A stretch of DNA of 64,000 bases from Alkalihalobacterium sp048323755 (GTDB taxonomy: Bacteria; Bacillota; Bacilli; Bacillales; Bacillaceae_F), in assembly GCF_048323755.1 (NCBI RefSeq), contig NZ_JBLWFS010000018.1:1-64000 (forward strand), in the 5' to 3' direction. Shown in pieces: positions 16,408 to 25,309 of this stretch. The translations under genes and the position numbers were made by a program. Position 1 is the stretch's first letter. Each line of letters begins with the position of its first letter. The notes beneath the pieces were generated by a model. That model saw only the letters and a list, made by a program, of their open reading frames with translations, made no database searches and was not told where the DNA came from.

Positions 16408-16950
16408 ATGAGTAAATTTGTTTCAGCACACGAAAAAAAAACTTTCTTATTATGGTTTCTTGAAAACCATCGACTAAAGAAAGCGGATGCCAGGCGATTG
16501 TTAGAAGTTTTATTAAAAAACTTTCATATATTAGATCATGTTCATTTCACAGACGAGTTAAAAAGCCATCGAAGAACCGTTGTCATTTCTAGCATGAATT
16601 CAGATGAAATAGGATTTAAATATTATCAATCAGGTCGAGTATATGAAGAAGTTGCTGTTGCCTATAACGACATCACTACCCATCCAACGGAACCCGTTTA
16701 TCTTTTACTACATTTTTACGGTAAATTAAACAATCAACGGTACTTACAACTGATCGAGAACAAATCGATTGATAATATTAGACGTTATGAGCACTATGAA
16801 AAAGTTGCCAAAGAAGCAGAACAAGTGATTGAGCAATCTCTAAACCAAAATAAGAAAGAGATATTACTACGCCAAATTGATAAAGCTTTAGATGAGAAAA
16901 ATGAAAAACTCTTTCAACACCTCGTTAAGCAATTACAAACCTATGAATAG
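16408..16950 (+). CDS. ypiB: UPF0302/YpiB family protein
   Basis: Matches the Bacillus YpiB (UPF0302) family: an N-terminal domain with EKKTFLLWFLENHRLKK and VHFTDELKSHRRTVVISS, then a helical C-terminus (IDKALDEKNEKLFQHLVKQL) typical of the IDEAL domain often fused to it. The function is not established. AAGGGG lies before ATG 16408, while an earlier in-frame ATG at 16378 has no site; the product is 180 aa. In other Bacilli the gene sits elsewhere, near the menaquinone genes; here it precedes an M50-like gene. Confidence 0.85.
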   Translation: MSKFVSAHEKKTFLLWFLENHRLKKADARRLLEVLLKNFHILDHVHFTDELKSHRRTVVISSMNSDEIGFKYYQSGRVYEEVAVAYNDITTHPTEPVYLLLHFYGKLNNQRYLQLIENKSIDNIRRYEHYEKVAKEAEQVIEQSLNQNKKEILLRQIDKALDEKNEKLFQHLVKQLQTYE

Positions 16951-17072
16951 TTGTTCTAGTTCTTTCTAGTCATCATATGATGAAATATAATTCGTGGATT
17001 AAGGAGTAGCCTTTACTTTTCTCATTAGATATTCTTGTGAGACAGCTAAGAATATGAGGGGGTTAAAAGAAT

Positions 17073-17903
17073 GTGACCTGGTATGAAATGTTCCTTTTCC
17101 TAAAATTGGTTTTAGCAGTTTATTTTATTCTTTTTATTCATAAGTGGGGACATTACTGCTTTGCCCGTTTCACTGGTTTAAAAGTGACTAACTTCCTTGT
17201 GGGACGTGGACCTACCATTTATCATACCGTTACAAACGATTGCCGATGGTCTTTTCAGTTGTTCCCCATTAGTGGAAAAGTAACCGTTCATTCCTTACAA
17301 TTCCAACGATCTCACTTAGGGATCAAAATGGGATTTTTTCTGTCGGGATCACTTACCAATCTTTTGTTTTATTTGCTTTGCTATGGTTACTTCAGCTTTC
17401 AGCAGACAGGTGCTTTTTGGGGAGGCATCGTTCAAGCATTAAAAGGAATTTATCATCTTTTATTACTTATACCAACTATAAAAATTTCAACGATCTACTC
17501 TCCAGAGCGAGACTTAATCGGTCAGCTTGAATTATACACTTCTTTAGCGCAACTAATGGACAGTGCTGTACTCGGCTTAGCACTTCTAAGTTTACTATAT
17601 GCGATGATTAACCTGCTCCCCATCCCTGGCCTTGACGGTGGACGGTTGGTTTTACTTTTCCTCGAAGAGATCGGAACTCAGCTCGGTATAAAAGAAAGTT
17701 ATTTACAAAAAAGTATGAAGGCTTGTCTTATAATAGGAACCTTTTTTCTTTTTTCACCGTTTATTATTAATAATATCTGGTCGATAAGTTTAGAGCTTGG
17801 ACTAACATTTTTAGAGATTATCCTATGGATCACGCTACTTATTAGCATCTTTATGAATATCCATATCTTTTTAGAAAAACAAGAAGTTTTAAAAAAACGA
17901 TAA
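17073..17903 (+). CDS. M50/site-2-protease-like membrane protein lacking the catalytic Glu
   Basis: A polytopic membrane protein of 276 aa with the layout of site-2 metalloproteases: a zinc-binding motif in the first span, a GSLTN loop, and a third-span motif NLLPIPGLDGGR (N180, D188). The zinc motif reads HKWGH (His23, Lys24, Trp25, Gly26, His27) instead of HExGH, so both His and the distant Asp remain but the catalytic Glu is Lys. A single G-to-A change would explain GAG to AAG. It is probably a pseudoprotease. GTG 17073 follows GAGGGGG by 10 nt, and a strong terminator follows. Confidence 0.82.
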   Translation: MTWYEMFLFLKLVLAVYFILFIHKWGHYCFARFTGLKVTNFLVGRGPTIYHTVTNDCRWSFQLFPISGKVTVHSLQFQRSHLGIKMGFFLSGSLTNLLFYLLCYGYFSFQQTGAFWGGIVQALKGIYHLLLLIPTIKISTIYSPERDLIGQLELYTSLAQLMDSAVLGLALLSLLYAMINLLPIPGLDGGRLVLLFLEEIGTQLGIKESYLQKSMKACLIIGTFFLFSPFIINNIWSISLELGLTFLEIILWITLLISIFMNIHIFLEKQEVLKKR

Positions 17904-17913
17904 AAGAATTGCA

Positions 17914-17955
17914 AAACAAGGAGAGCGATTTTCACTATCGCTCTCCTTGTTTATG
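17914..17955. terminator. Terminator after the M50-like gene
   Basis: A perfect 16-bp stem (17914-17929 with 17937-17952) with a 7-nt loop. The T-tract is short, but the stem is very strong. Confidence 0.8.
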
Positions 17956-18038
17956 ACTTGGTCCATCACACTTAAAACATTCAATCCTATTTCTTTTTAA
18001 TGTATTAGAACCGCATTATTATTTTACTCCGACTTTTT

Positions 18039-18170
18039 CTAGTCTTCCTCATTTTTTAAAGGCTCGACATGCCAATAATAAATTTTTGGAAAATAAATGT
18101 ATGTTAAATAATCTTGTACTAATGAAATCCCAAGAAACGATACCATTTGCAGGTCAATCCCTTTCATCAT
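18039..18170 (-). CDS. Short hypothetical protein, 43 aa
   Basis: The ATG at 18170 follows GAGGGGGGATC and opens a 43-codon frame with a hydrophobic, Tyr-rich centre (VSFLGISLVQDYLTYIYF) and an acidic tail ending NEED. The strong ribosome site supports translation. Not recognised; possibly a small membrane-associated protein. A second ATG follows immediately, so the start may be one codon later. It is divergent from the COG0523 GTPase gene. Confidence 0.5.
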   Translation of the reverse strand: MMKGIDLQMVSFLGISLVQDYLTYIYFPKIYYWHVEPLKNEED

Positions 18171-18262
18171 CCTGATCCCCCCTCTTCATAAGTTTATGGG
18201 ATTGACAGCCAGCTAGTGTATAATAAAACGAAAATCAACTTTGAATGAATAAGGAGTTACAA

Positions 18263-19168
18263 ATGAAACAAACGGAAATTTACATCCTTTCGGGATTTTT
18301 AGGCAGTGGAAAGACCACTTTATTGAGAAAGTTATTACAACATGAAAAAGAAACCGGTAGAGATGTCGGTGTCGTAATGAATGAGATTGGAAAGGTTTCG
18401 ATTGATAGTACTGCTGTATCTGAGGATTTACCATTAAGAGAATTACTTGATGGATGTGTTTGCTGTACAATTATTGACCAATTTGAAGATCAGTTAGCCA
18501 AATTACTTGAGGAACATGAACTCGATGCGATCTATATCGAAACGACAGGAGCTGCTCATCCATTAGAAGTGTTCGATGCATGTATGGCCCCATCGATCGC
18601 CGCCAGAATTCAAATGAAAGGGATCATCACGGTCATTGACCTCTCACTTTGGATGCAACGACATACGCTTGACCCCGCTGTCGAAGAATTAATAATAGAA
18701 CAAGTAAAACATGCAGATTTGTTACTTTTGAATAAAAGTGATCTTCTGCAAGAGAGCGATCAAGCGTCCGCTCTTTATTCAATTCAGGGTTTAAACTCTA
18801 AAGCACTAGCGATACTCACATCTAATGCCGACATTAACCCGATGGTTGTTACTGGTATTTCTTTAAACGAAAAAGACGAGAAATCATCGGTCACCATCGA
18901 TAAATTAGCGTTACAAACTTATGTCCATACGTTCAACCACCCTGTTCACCACGAGGGATTTGAACAATTTATCTCAAGATTACCGGCATCTATCTATCGG
19001 GTGAAAGGCTTTATTCGCTTTATTGAGTCTAACTTACTATATTCGTTTCAATATACAAATGGACAACCTATTTTATTGCCTGATCTATCTGACCACCCAA
19101 CAACGATTGTGTTTATCGGTTCACACTTAAACAAAGCAGATTTGAAGGAAGCATTAAATTTACTGTAA
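18263..19168 (+). CDS. COG0523 G3E-family GTPase (CobW/YjiA-like metal chaperone)
   Basis: A P-loop GTPase of the COG0523 subgroup, whose members deliver or insert metals, often zinc. Walker A is GFLGSGKTT (11-19), and the family's metal-binding CxCC appears in DGCVCCTI. ETTG, NKSD and a C-terminal CobW domain (VKGFIRF) are present. There is no long His-rich tail. AAGGAG sits 6 nt before ATG 18263; an upstream ATG at 18245 lacks a site. The product is 301 aa. No Zur-type operator is visible upstream, so the client metal cannot be assigned. Confidence 0.88.
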   Translation: MKQTEIYILSGFLGSGKTTLLRKLLQHEKETGRDVGVVMNEIGKVSIDSTAVSEDLPLRELLDGCVCCTIIDQFEDQLAKLLEEHELDAIYIETTGAAHPLEVFDACMAPSIAARIQMKGIITVIDLSLWMQRHTLDPAVEELIIEQVKHADLLLLNKSDLLQESDQASALYSIQGLNSKALAILTSNADINPMVVTGISLNEKDEKSSVTIDKLALQTYVHTFNHPVHHEGFEQFISRLPASIYRVKGFIRFIESNLLYSFQYTNGQPILLPDLSDHPTTIVFIGSHLNKADLKEALNLL

Positions 19169-19256
19169 AAAAGACTGACTCCCTTGACCTCAAACCTCTT
19201 TTTAGCGTTAGATCACAAAATACGCCTGAAAAGGAGAGAGACGGAGTCAGTCTTTT
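19169..19256. terminator. Long-loop inverted repeat between convergent genes
   Basis: A perfect 14-bp stem AAAAGACTGACTCC/GGAGTCAGTCTTTT (19169-19182 with 19243-19256) spans a 60-nt loop. It is likely a bidirectional terminator for the GTPase and DUF6501 genes, though the loop is unusually long. Confidence 0.6.
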
Positions 19257-19294
19257 ACATTGATTCGTATATCCTTCATATCGATGAAGTTCTA

Positions 19295-19507
19295 CTAGTT
19301 AACTTCTACTTCTTGAAAGTAATCTTTGTAGTAACCTCCAACTTTCCCTGTGTTGTCGACAACAAAATAAAACTCTTCTGTTTCATTTTTTACATCGTAC
19401 ACTTTATCAGCAGTTAATGCACGGTCGACCATATATTTTTTTGCATTTGTATGTACGCATTTTACTTTTTTGATCGTTTGACTCTCACTCCACTTTTGAT
19501 GGATCAT
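19295..19507 (-). CDS. DUF6501 family protein, 70 aa
   Basis: A small soluble protein recognised as DUF6501 by its pattern IKKVKCVHTNAKKYMVDR, then TADKVYDVKNETEEFYFVVD and GKVGGYYKDYF. Such proteins are short beta-rich domains of unknown function found across Bacillaceae. AAAAGGAGGT precedes the ATG at a good distance. It faces the COG0523 GTPase across a shared hairpin. Nothing else points to its role. Confidence 0.8.
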   Translation of the reverse strand: MIHQKWSESQTIKKVKCVHTNAKKYMVDRALTADKVYDVKNETEEFYFVVDNTGKVGGYYKDYFQEVEVN

Positions 19508-19593
19508 GACTTTTACCTCCTTTTAGTACGTATATCCCTTATCATATCAAAAAAAGGCAAAAGATAGAATAACCGCTAATCATGTCAAAACAA

Positions 19594-20025
19594 TTATCTC
19601 GTAAATTCACGGTTTAAATCAATCGCCATTCCACTCCAAACATAACATTCTGGTCCTTCTTCGGATATAATGAAGTTGCCGTTTCGCGTAAGAGTCATTA
19701 CACATCCATATTCGTCTTCAACAGATTTTGCGACATTACCATTCTTAATCGCATATGCCCCTTCAATTTCACCTACATGTGTATAGGCTACATGAATATC
19801 AAAGTAAAAGCCATCATCTGTTTCGTCATAAATATGTAAGTATCCACCTACATCTGGATGATCATTAATATTCCACTGTCCTTCCCAAGCCAACTATTTT
19901 TTTTGAATACCAGTGTGTGGTTCATTGTCTTCTATTGCCTCTGTTTTTGTCTCTTCCTCCATCATTTGTTCCCGCAACTCATTTTCAAGCTCTTCTTTTA
20001 ACTCTTTACGCAATTCTTCTTTTAA
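19594..20025 (-). pseudogene. Amber-interrupted gene: Glu/Lys-rich coil plus beta domain
   Basis: One reading frame runs from 20025 to 19594, broken by a single TAG at 19896-19894. Before the TAG is a Glu/Lys-rich coiled-coil segment (KEELENELREQMMEEETK). After it comes a beta-rich domain starting WEGQWNINDHPDVGGYLHIY, with a pair of Cys. A TTG directly follows the TAG, but no ribosome site precedes it. The frame has no N-terminus: a stop at 20028 and a terminator at 20046-20085 abut it. This looks like the 3' part of a decayed, probably once exported, protein. A functional 99-aa product from the TTG is less likely. Confidence 0.6.
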
Positions 20026-20045
20026 CTAAACCCTCTTAATTACGT

Positions 20046-20085
20046 AAAAAAAGGTTGGGTTTACTTAAAAATTATCCCAACCTTT
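20046..20085 (-). terminator. Terminator on the minus strand
   Basis: A 10-bp perfect stem AAAGGTTGGG/CCCAACCTTT (20050-20059 with 20076-20085) with a T-run on the minus strand. It lies between the tandem repeats and the broken gene and probably ends the DUF169 transcript. Confidence 0.75.
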
Positions 20086-20143
20086 CTAAATTGAATGGTT
20101 ATTGCGCTTACTCAACTAATACACGCGTGCGTTCGTTATTCAT

Positions 20144-20418
20144 ATGAAGGCCATTTCCGTTACATTCCTTCCTTAGTTTGTCTTTCATGTGGCTTTATGA
20201 AGGACACTTCCCTTACAGCTCTACCTTGTTTTGTCCCTCATCAGCTTCATGAAGGACACTTCCCTTACAGCTCTACCTTGTTTTGTCCCTCACCAGCTTC
20301 ATGAATGACACTTCCCTTACAGCTCTACCTTGATTTGTCCCTCATCAGCATTATGAAGGACACTTCCCTTACAGCTCTACCTTGATTTGTCCCTCATCAG
20401 CTTCATGAAGGACATTTT
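20144..20418. repeat. 52-bp tandem repeat array, about 5 units
   Basis: Units starting ATGAAGGACACTTCCC begin at 20197, 20249, 20301, 20353 and 20405, an exact 52-bp period; a diverged unit precedes at 20144, and the last is partial. The units are almost identical, with a few point differences. Each contains ATGAAGGACA and, 25 nt later, TGTCCCTCAT, which pair at 9 of 10 positions, so every unit can fold into a hairpin. The period is not a multiple of three, so this is not a protein repeat. It lies downstream of the DUF169 gene and upstream of its terminator. Confidence 0.9.
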
Positions 20419-20454
20419 ATCTGTCCACCTTGCATAGAACTTTATAACTAAAAC

Positions 20455-21261
20455 CTAATTCCCGCTTTGATCATCAAACATATCATTTAGTCGTTCATAT
20501 GTTGCTGGATATTGATTTTCATACCGCAAGAAGGTTGGAATGGGGTAACGAACACCACCTCGGTGGGTGCCCTCTAACCCTTCCATAAAAGACGATACAC
20601 CAGAATACGGAAAAGAAAAGGCCATTTCATGGTCATGGGTTTGACCAAACACTCGGTCACCATAGCACGGTAAAATCACTTGCGGCTTGTCGGATTGCAT
20701 CGTGCGAATGATAATATCTGCACAATCGGCACGGGCTGAAAAATGTGAAGTGATCTCCCCACCTGTTGTATATAACGATGCTGCTACCATTCGCATAACT
20801 TGAGCAGAATTTCCATAAGTAACAACAATTTGCGGTTCAAACGTCGCCCGATTTAATGGTGCAATTACAATGGTACCGGCTTCAGCTTTTGCAAACTTCG
20901 GTACTGCTTTTTCAGTTTCAACTCCTATTTCACAGGTCTTGGCATACATTCCGTGTGCTAAATTCCCATCAGAGTAAAAATCTACTTCATCTTCATATGC
21001 AAAAGCAACTTTTGCGATGGGACAGGACTGATCCTCACTTCCCATAGCCAATGCCCATCCGTACCTTCTTGACATCGTAATCGCTTGACAAATACTAAAC
21101 CTCGACCCTAAATCCCTCAAAGGACGTCTTACTTTCTCGGGTAACTCTTCCCCTTCCTTCATAACTCGAATTCCTAAAGGAAATGTATCAGGTCGTACAA
21201 ATTTTTCAATCGCATTGCCTAATAAGCCTACTTTTTCGATTTGATTTACCGCATTTTCCAT
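20455..21261 (-). CDS. DUF169 family protein
   Basis: A 268-aa soluble protein of the DUF169 family: VRPDTFPLGIRVM near the N-terminus, then CQAITMSRRYGWALAM and a Cys-containing middle (EDQSCPIAKVAF), and a C-terminal FSFPYSGV. Members are found mainly in anaerobes and some Bacilli; the biochemical role is unproven. Conserved Cys suggest a metal or redox site, but this is inference. AGGGGGAG precedes the ATG. It is monocistronic; its 3' untranslated region would carry the 52-bp repeats as hairpins in RNA. Confidence 0.82.
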   Translation of the reverse strand: MENAVNQIEKVGLLGNAIEKFVRPDTFPLGIRVMKEGEELPEKVRRPLRDLGSRFSICQAITMSRRYGWALAMGSEDQSCPIAKVAFAYEDEVDFYSDGNLAHGMYAKTCEIGVETEKAVPKFAKAEAGTIVIAPLNRATFEPQIVVTYGNSAQVMRMVAASLYTTGGEITSHFSARADCADIIIRTMQSDKPQVILPCYGDRVFGQTHDHEMAFSFPYSGVSSFMEGLEGTHRGGVRYPIPTFLRYENQYPATYERLNDMFDDQSGN

Positions 21262-21325
21262 GTAGTTCTCCCCCTAACTTATAATAATTAGACTATTCTG
21301 TAAGTTAGAGTGAAAACCCTTTCTT

Positions 21326-22495
21326 TTAGCGAATATCCTTCATATCAACACTTGGATTTTTCTTTACGCCTGTATGCTCAATCGTTAAATTAATACTTAT
21401 ATCATGTAAAGAAGTTTCTGTGAGTATTGGATCACCATTCTTCTTTAGACGTTGCCAGGTAGGAAAGTTTTTACGAAACAACTCATGCTCTAAGTTATAA
21501 AAGTCAACCCCCTCTTCCACCCCTAATAAATATAGTTTCATTATTTCATCCGTAATAGTTTCCTTCGTTTTTTTCTCAATTTCTTGTAGCTTTATCGTCT
21601 CATTGACGTTACGATTAACGAAATACCCTGTTACATCAAGTTCGATGTTGAATTTAGGGGTGTTTTGAATAAATACAAGATCGACATTGGCAGACGGGTA
21701 TTCAAATACAACATGGTATTCGATATCTTCATTATCCCCTTGGACTGCTACGTCTGCTCGAACTGTTTCAGGTGTTAACCACCTGAGGCCATTTAGTTTT
21801 TCTGTTTCATAGAACCCTTTAAATTCATCATTTTTAATAAAAAAGGCCCCATTAAGTGCAATCTTCGGATCTGTTACTTGATCTTTTTCCCACGTAGTAT
21901 TATCTATTGCAACTGAAGCAACGTAGGTCGTTTCCGCTGGTTCGAATATTTCTCTCGCCAACCTTTGTAATTTAATCGGACGAATAACAGAGCTTTGCTC
22001 ATATATTCTTTTCGGTGCATGTAATATTGTATCTAAAGTCGTTTGTCCAAAAAAACCTGGTGTTGACAAAACTTTTTCAACCGACTCGTTCGTACCAAAA
22101 ACCCATGGGGTTAAACGAAATTCATAATATCTCGTTAAAGAATCAAATATGTTATCAAACCCTTTTTCAATAGCTGTCTCACTCAATAAAATTGTTGTGA
22201 CATGAGCCCATATAATTCGTTCTTGTGCGGTTTTGTATACTACAAAGAATGAATCTTCAAATGTATCAGCTACTGCTTCTGAGACCCACACACTTCCTTC
22301 TGATGTTTGCCCTTCAGTCCTCGCAATGCCCTCAAAAGAAACTAATTGGATATAACTATGGTATTTTCCATCCTTGTAATCTACGCCAATAGCTGTTGCA
22401 TAGCTCAAATGCTGAATTTCTTTTACATCTGTACAACCACAAATGTACACGACACACAAACAAATAATGACGAGAATTTTGTAATTTTTCTTCAT
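21326..22495 (-). CDS. Ger(x)C-type spore germination lipoprotein
   Basis: The C subunit of a germinant receptor, anchored as a lipoprotein in the spore inner membrane. The signal peptide ends in a lipobox YICGC with the lipidated Cys at residue 21. The mature protein has family features: CTDVKEIQHLSYATAIGVDY, LTRYYEFRLTPWVF, and a C-terminal segment where DEIMKLYLLGVEEGVDFYN matches the KxxxDxxGxG-type helix. ATG 22495 overlaps the stop of the GerA gene by 4 nt, which fixes the start; the product is 389 aa. It is the last gene of a three-gene receptor operon. Confidence 0.92.
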   Translation of the reverse strand: MKKNYKILVIICLCVVYICGCTDVKEIQHLSYATAIGVDYKDGKYHSYIQLVSFEGIARTEGQTSEGSVWVSEAVADTFEDSFFVVYKTAQERIIWAHVTTILLSETAIEKGFDNIFDSLTRYYEFRLTPWVFGTNESVEKVLSTPGFFGQTTLDTILHAPKRIYEQSSVIRPIKLQRLAREIFEPAETTYVASVAIDNTTWEKDQVTDPKIALNGAFFIKNDEFKGFYETEKLNGLRWLTPETVRADVAVQGDNEDIEYHVVFEYPSANVDLVFIQNTPKFNIELDVTGYFVNRNVNETIKLQEIEKKTKETITDEIMKLYLLGVEEGVDFYNLEHELFRKNFPTWQRLKKNGDPILTETSLHDISINLTIEHTGVKKNPSVDMKDIR

Positions 22496-23964
22496 TCCGA
22501 CTTTCTCCACTTCCGTAACATTGGTGCTGTCCATTTACTTCTTTTAAAGGGATTCATGACTAAAGCAGAAAGGAATTCTTTAAAATCTAAAGAACTAATT
22601 GGCTCAAGATAAGCCACCTTAAATGACTCAAGTCGGCACAGGTAGATAAGAATGCTAAACATCGTTACAAAAAAACCGTACACCCCTAATAGTGCAGAAA
22701 AAAGCAATGAATATATTCTTAAAACCGTCACTGTACCAGTTAATGATTGATTGACTAGCGTATAAGTCGCTACAGCTGTAAGGGCGATGATCACAATAAG
22801 TGCCGGTGAGGCTAATCCTGCACGAATTGCAGCATCTCCAATAATCAGCCCCCCAACTATCGATATGGTTTGTCCTAGTGCTCTAGGCATTCGAACCCCC
22901 GCTTCTCTAAGTAATTCGAACAACCCTAGAATAAAGAATGCCTCTACTGCTGCTGGAAATGGTAAGCCATCTCTTGCAACAACAACAGTAGCTAATAACG
23001 GGAACGGAAGTTGATCAAGGTTCACAGAAGAGATTGCAATCCAAAATCCTGGTAGAAAAATAGCAATATTTACTCCAATAATTCTTAAAAGCCTTTGAAA
23101 AATGACATAAAAATATGGATAATGTACGTCCTCTGGTGATTTAATTAGTTCAAAGAAATTAATGGGTCCGATTAGTACTACGGGAGAACCGTCAACTACA
23201 ATGATAAATCGTCCGCGAAGTAAACATTCGATTACAAAATCAGGTCTTAAAATATGGTCAAATAATGGAAATAAAGAAAAAGTACGATCAGATAGCCATT
23301 GTTCTAATTGGCCACTACTGACAACAGACTCTACTTCAAATGTTTCTAACCTTTTTCTGACAGACTTTACTAAAGCTTTATTTGCCTTGTTTTCCAAATA
23401 AAGCAAAGCTACTTTTGTTTGCGATAGTGAACCTATTGTAAAGATTTCATTATATAAATACTTTGTCTTCATACGTTTTCGAAGTAGTGAAATGTTAACA
23501 AACAGTTCTTCAGTGAAAGCATCTTTCGGTCCTTTTATCGAAACTTCTGTAGACGACTCGGCAGGAACCCTTTGAGGAATTTTTGATATATCGACACTAT
23601 AAAAGAAATGATCATTGACTTTATAAAATATTAGAAATCCCGAAAAGACTTTCTCAAACATTTTGGAAAATATTTCAATACGTTCCATTGGTGGCAATTC
23701 AACAGTGTTTTGTTGTTCGTCAGTTCGTGTATTTGTATGTTTTATTTGATTTACTACTACCTGGTAGTAATCATTAAGTTGAGTTGTATCAACCATTCCC
23801 TCACAATAAAAAGCTGTAATTCCCGAGTCTTGTTCATCAGGTATAAATTGTATTTCTCCATAACTACTAAGCACTTTCTTCAATATTTGTTGATTGAGCA
23901 TTCCTTTTTGAAGTTCATCTTCAGCTTTGTATTTTCGAGAAACACGGCTCCAATTTAACTTCAT
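22492..23964 (-). CDS. GerA-family spore germination protein (A subunit)
   Basis: The A subunit of a germinant receptor: a large soluble N-terminal domain (about 260 residues) followed by membrane spans. It contains the family core DFVIECLLRGRFIIVVDGSP, IFLPGFWIAISSVNLDQLP, PAAVEAFFILGLFELLREAG and PRALGQTISIVGGLIIGDAA, and the conserved Pro-rich C-terminus. The 490-aa length is normal. It overlaps the B subunit by 4 nt upstream and the C subunit by 4 nt downstream, so translation of all three is coupled. Confidence 0.95.
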   Translation of the reverse strand: MKLNWSRVSRKYKAEDELQKGMLNQQILKKVLSSYGEIQFIPDEQDSGITAFYCEGMVDTTQLNDYYQVVVNQIKHTNTRTDEQQNTVELPPMERIEIFSKMFEKVFSGFLIFYKVNDHFFYSVDISKIPQRVPAESSTEVSIKGPKDAFTEELFVNISLLRKRMKTKYLYNEIFTIGSLSQTKVALLYLENKANKALVKSVRKRLETFEVESVVSSGQLEQWLSDRTFSLFPLFDHILRPDFVIECLLRGRFIIVVDGSPVVLIGPINFFELIKSPEDVHYPYFYVIFQRLLRIIGVNIAIFLPGFWIAISSVNLDQLPFPLLATVVVARDGLPFPAAVEAFFILGLFELLREAGVRMPRALGQTISIVGGLIIGDAAIRAGLASPALIVIIALTAVATYTLVNQSLTGTVTVLRIYSLLFSALLGVYGFFVTMFSILIYLCRLESFKVAYLEPISSLDFKEFLSALVMNPFKRSKWTAPMLRKWRKSE

Positions 23965-25043
23965 ACGCTCTCACCCACGTTTTTCTTTTGTGGCAAATAA
24001 CTAACCACAACAAGGATTAATGTTAGAGTAACTCCAAATGTAAGTGCAACTGGATAAAAGTAGTTTCTAAGTACTGTTGTCATCCAAATATCACTTGTAG
24101 GATAAATAGAAAACACAGCAAGTAAAATACTATACAAAATGAGAGTAGTTCTTTTTTTGAAAATCGATAAATTGTCAAATATGTCATTAATTAAGAATAA
24201 AAATAATGCAACTCTTAACGTTGCTCCACTAAGTAATTGAAAGATAGCTAAAAAATCTAAATGGGAGAAATATTCCCCAAGCATTACAAGTCTCCATTGC
24301 TCAAAAGCAGGGAAACGTATTAAAGCTGCTACATTCGGGCCAAAGGCTGAAATGGACCCAAATGCTGGCCCCATAACTAATCCCATTAGTATAGTAATTA
24401 GTATAAAAATAGATAGAAAATTAAATGATTTTTTTACATGTTGTTGCAAGAGAAGAAGAATTAGTATATCAACACTACCTCCTAAAACAATCATTATCCC
24501 TTCTAAAATTGGTCCTATTCCGTGCGTAAATAATGGAAAAAGGTATGAATAGTCTTTTTCCGGCAATGTAGCAATCGCAACAAAATGTCCTAGTAACCAA
24601 ACAAACGGTAAAAGAACTGTTGACATATAGACGATCGTCTTAAGGTTATAGAATGCCGCTCCAATACATAATAAGAGAAAAGAGAAGACTACTATCCAAA
24701 TAGGTGTAAGCGGGAGGAAATAAATATGTATCTTTCTTATAAAATCGTCAAAAGTAATAATCCCTGACAATGCTATGTAAATAAATAGCATTGCAATTGT
24801 GATACTTGAAAAAAAACTATTTGTACGTACTTTCAGCCAAGTAGATAGTTTTTCCTGACCATTTTTTTTTATGATTAGGTGCAGCAACCAACCCCAAAAA
24901 ATTAATATCAAATAAGCGATAAGAACAGAAACCCAAGCATCACGTTTTGCAGTTTTTAATAAATGCGGGAGTAATAGAACATGATTAGATATTCCAAGAG
25001 TTAAAATAAGTACAAACAATAATTGCAGACGAGAAAATTTCAT
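23961..25043 (-). CDS. GerB-family spore germination permease (B subunit)
   Basis: The B subunit of the receptor, an amino-acid permease-like (APC superfamily) protein with about ten spans across 360 aa; it probably carries the germinant-binding site. GGGTGG sits 8 nt before ATG 25043, while an earlier in-frame ATG at 25106 has no site and would add residues before the first helix. The order here is B-A-C, unlike the A-B-C of B. subtilis gerA. The germinant cannot be predicted. No convincing sigma-G promoter could be picked by eye upstream. Confidence 0.9.
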   Translation of the reverse strand: MKFSRLQLLFVLILTLGISNHVLLLPHLLKTAKRDAWVSVLIAYLILIFWGWLLHLIIKKNGQEKLSTWLKVRTNSFFSSITIAMLFIYIALSGIITFDDFIRKIHIYFLPLTPIWIVVFSFLLLCIGAAFYNLKTIVYMSTVLLPFVWLLGHFVAIATLPEKDYSYLFPLFTHGIGPILEGIMIVLGGSVDILILLLLQQHVKKSFNFLSIFILITILMGLVMGPAFGSISAFGPNVAALIRFPAFEQWRLVMLGEYFSHLDFLAIFQLLSGATLRVALFLFLINDIFDNLSIFKKRTTLILYSILLAVFSIYPTSDIWMTTVLRNYFYPVALTFGVTLTLILVVVSYLPQKKNVGESV

Positions 25044-25309
25044 ATTTTGTCCACCCAATTCAAGTAAGTTATGGATATTTTCTCTTAATTTATTTAGTCT
25101 ATACACTTTCCTAAGTAAAAAACTTTATATTAAAACCTCTCCTACAAAAAAGGTTCAAAACCCTTCAATTTTATATAGTACCTAAACCACTTCCTCTAAA
25201 AGTTTCCTTTATTCCCAAGCTTTGCTTCAATTTAAAAGCTATAAAAGAAGGTGTACAGGAAAAATTACTACTATATAAAACAAAAACAATGAAATGAGGG
25301 GTTTCCATT

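Noticed and set aside
18202..18224. TTGACA and TATAAT upstream of the COG0523 GTPase as a sigma-A promoter
   Set aside because: The spacing is only 11 nt, too short for a functional -35/-10 pair.
19894..19896. TAG read as pyrrolysine
   Set aside because: No methylamine or pyl genes are seen, the context is a promoterless fragment, and TAG is not in a known Pyl family.
20095..20304. A 69-codon plus-strand frame over the 52-bp repeats
   Set aside because: The repeat period is not a multiple of three, so the frame shifts between units; there is no ribosome site.
20144..20418. CRISPR array
   Set aside because: Units are contiguous with no unique spacers, and no cas genes are present.
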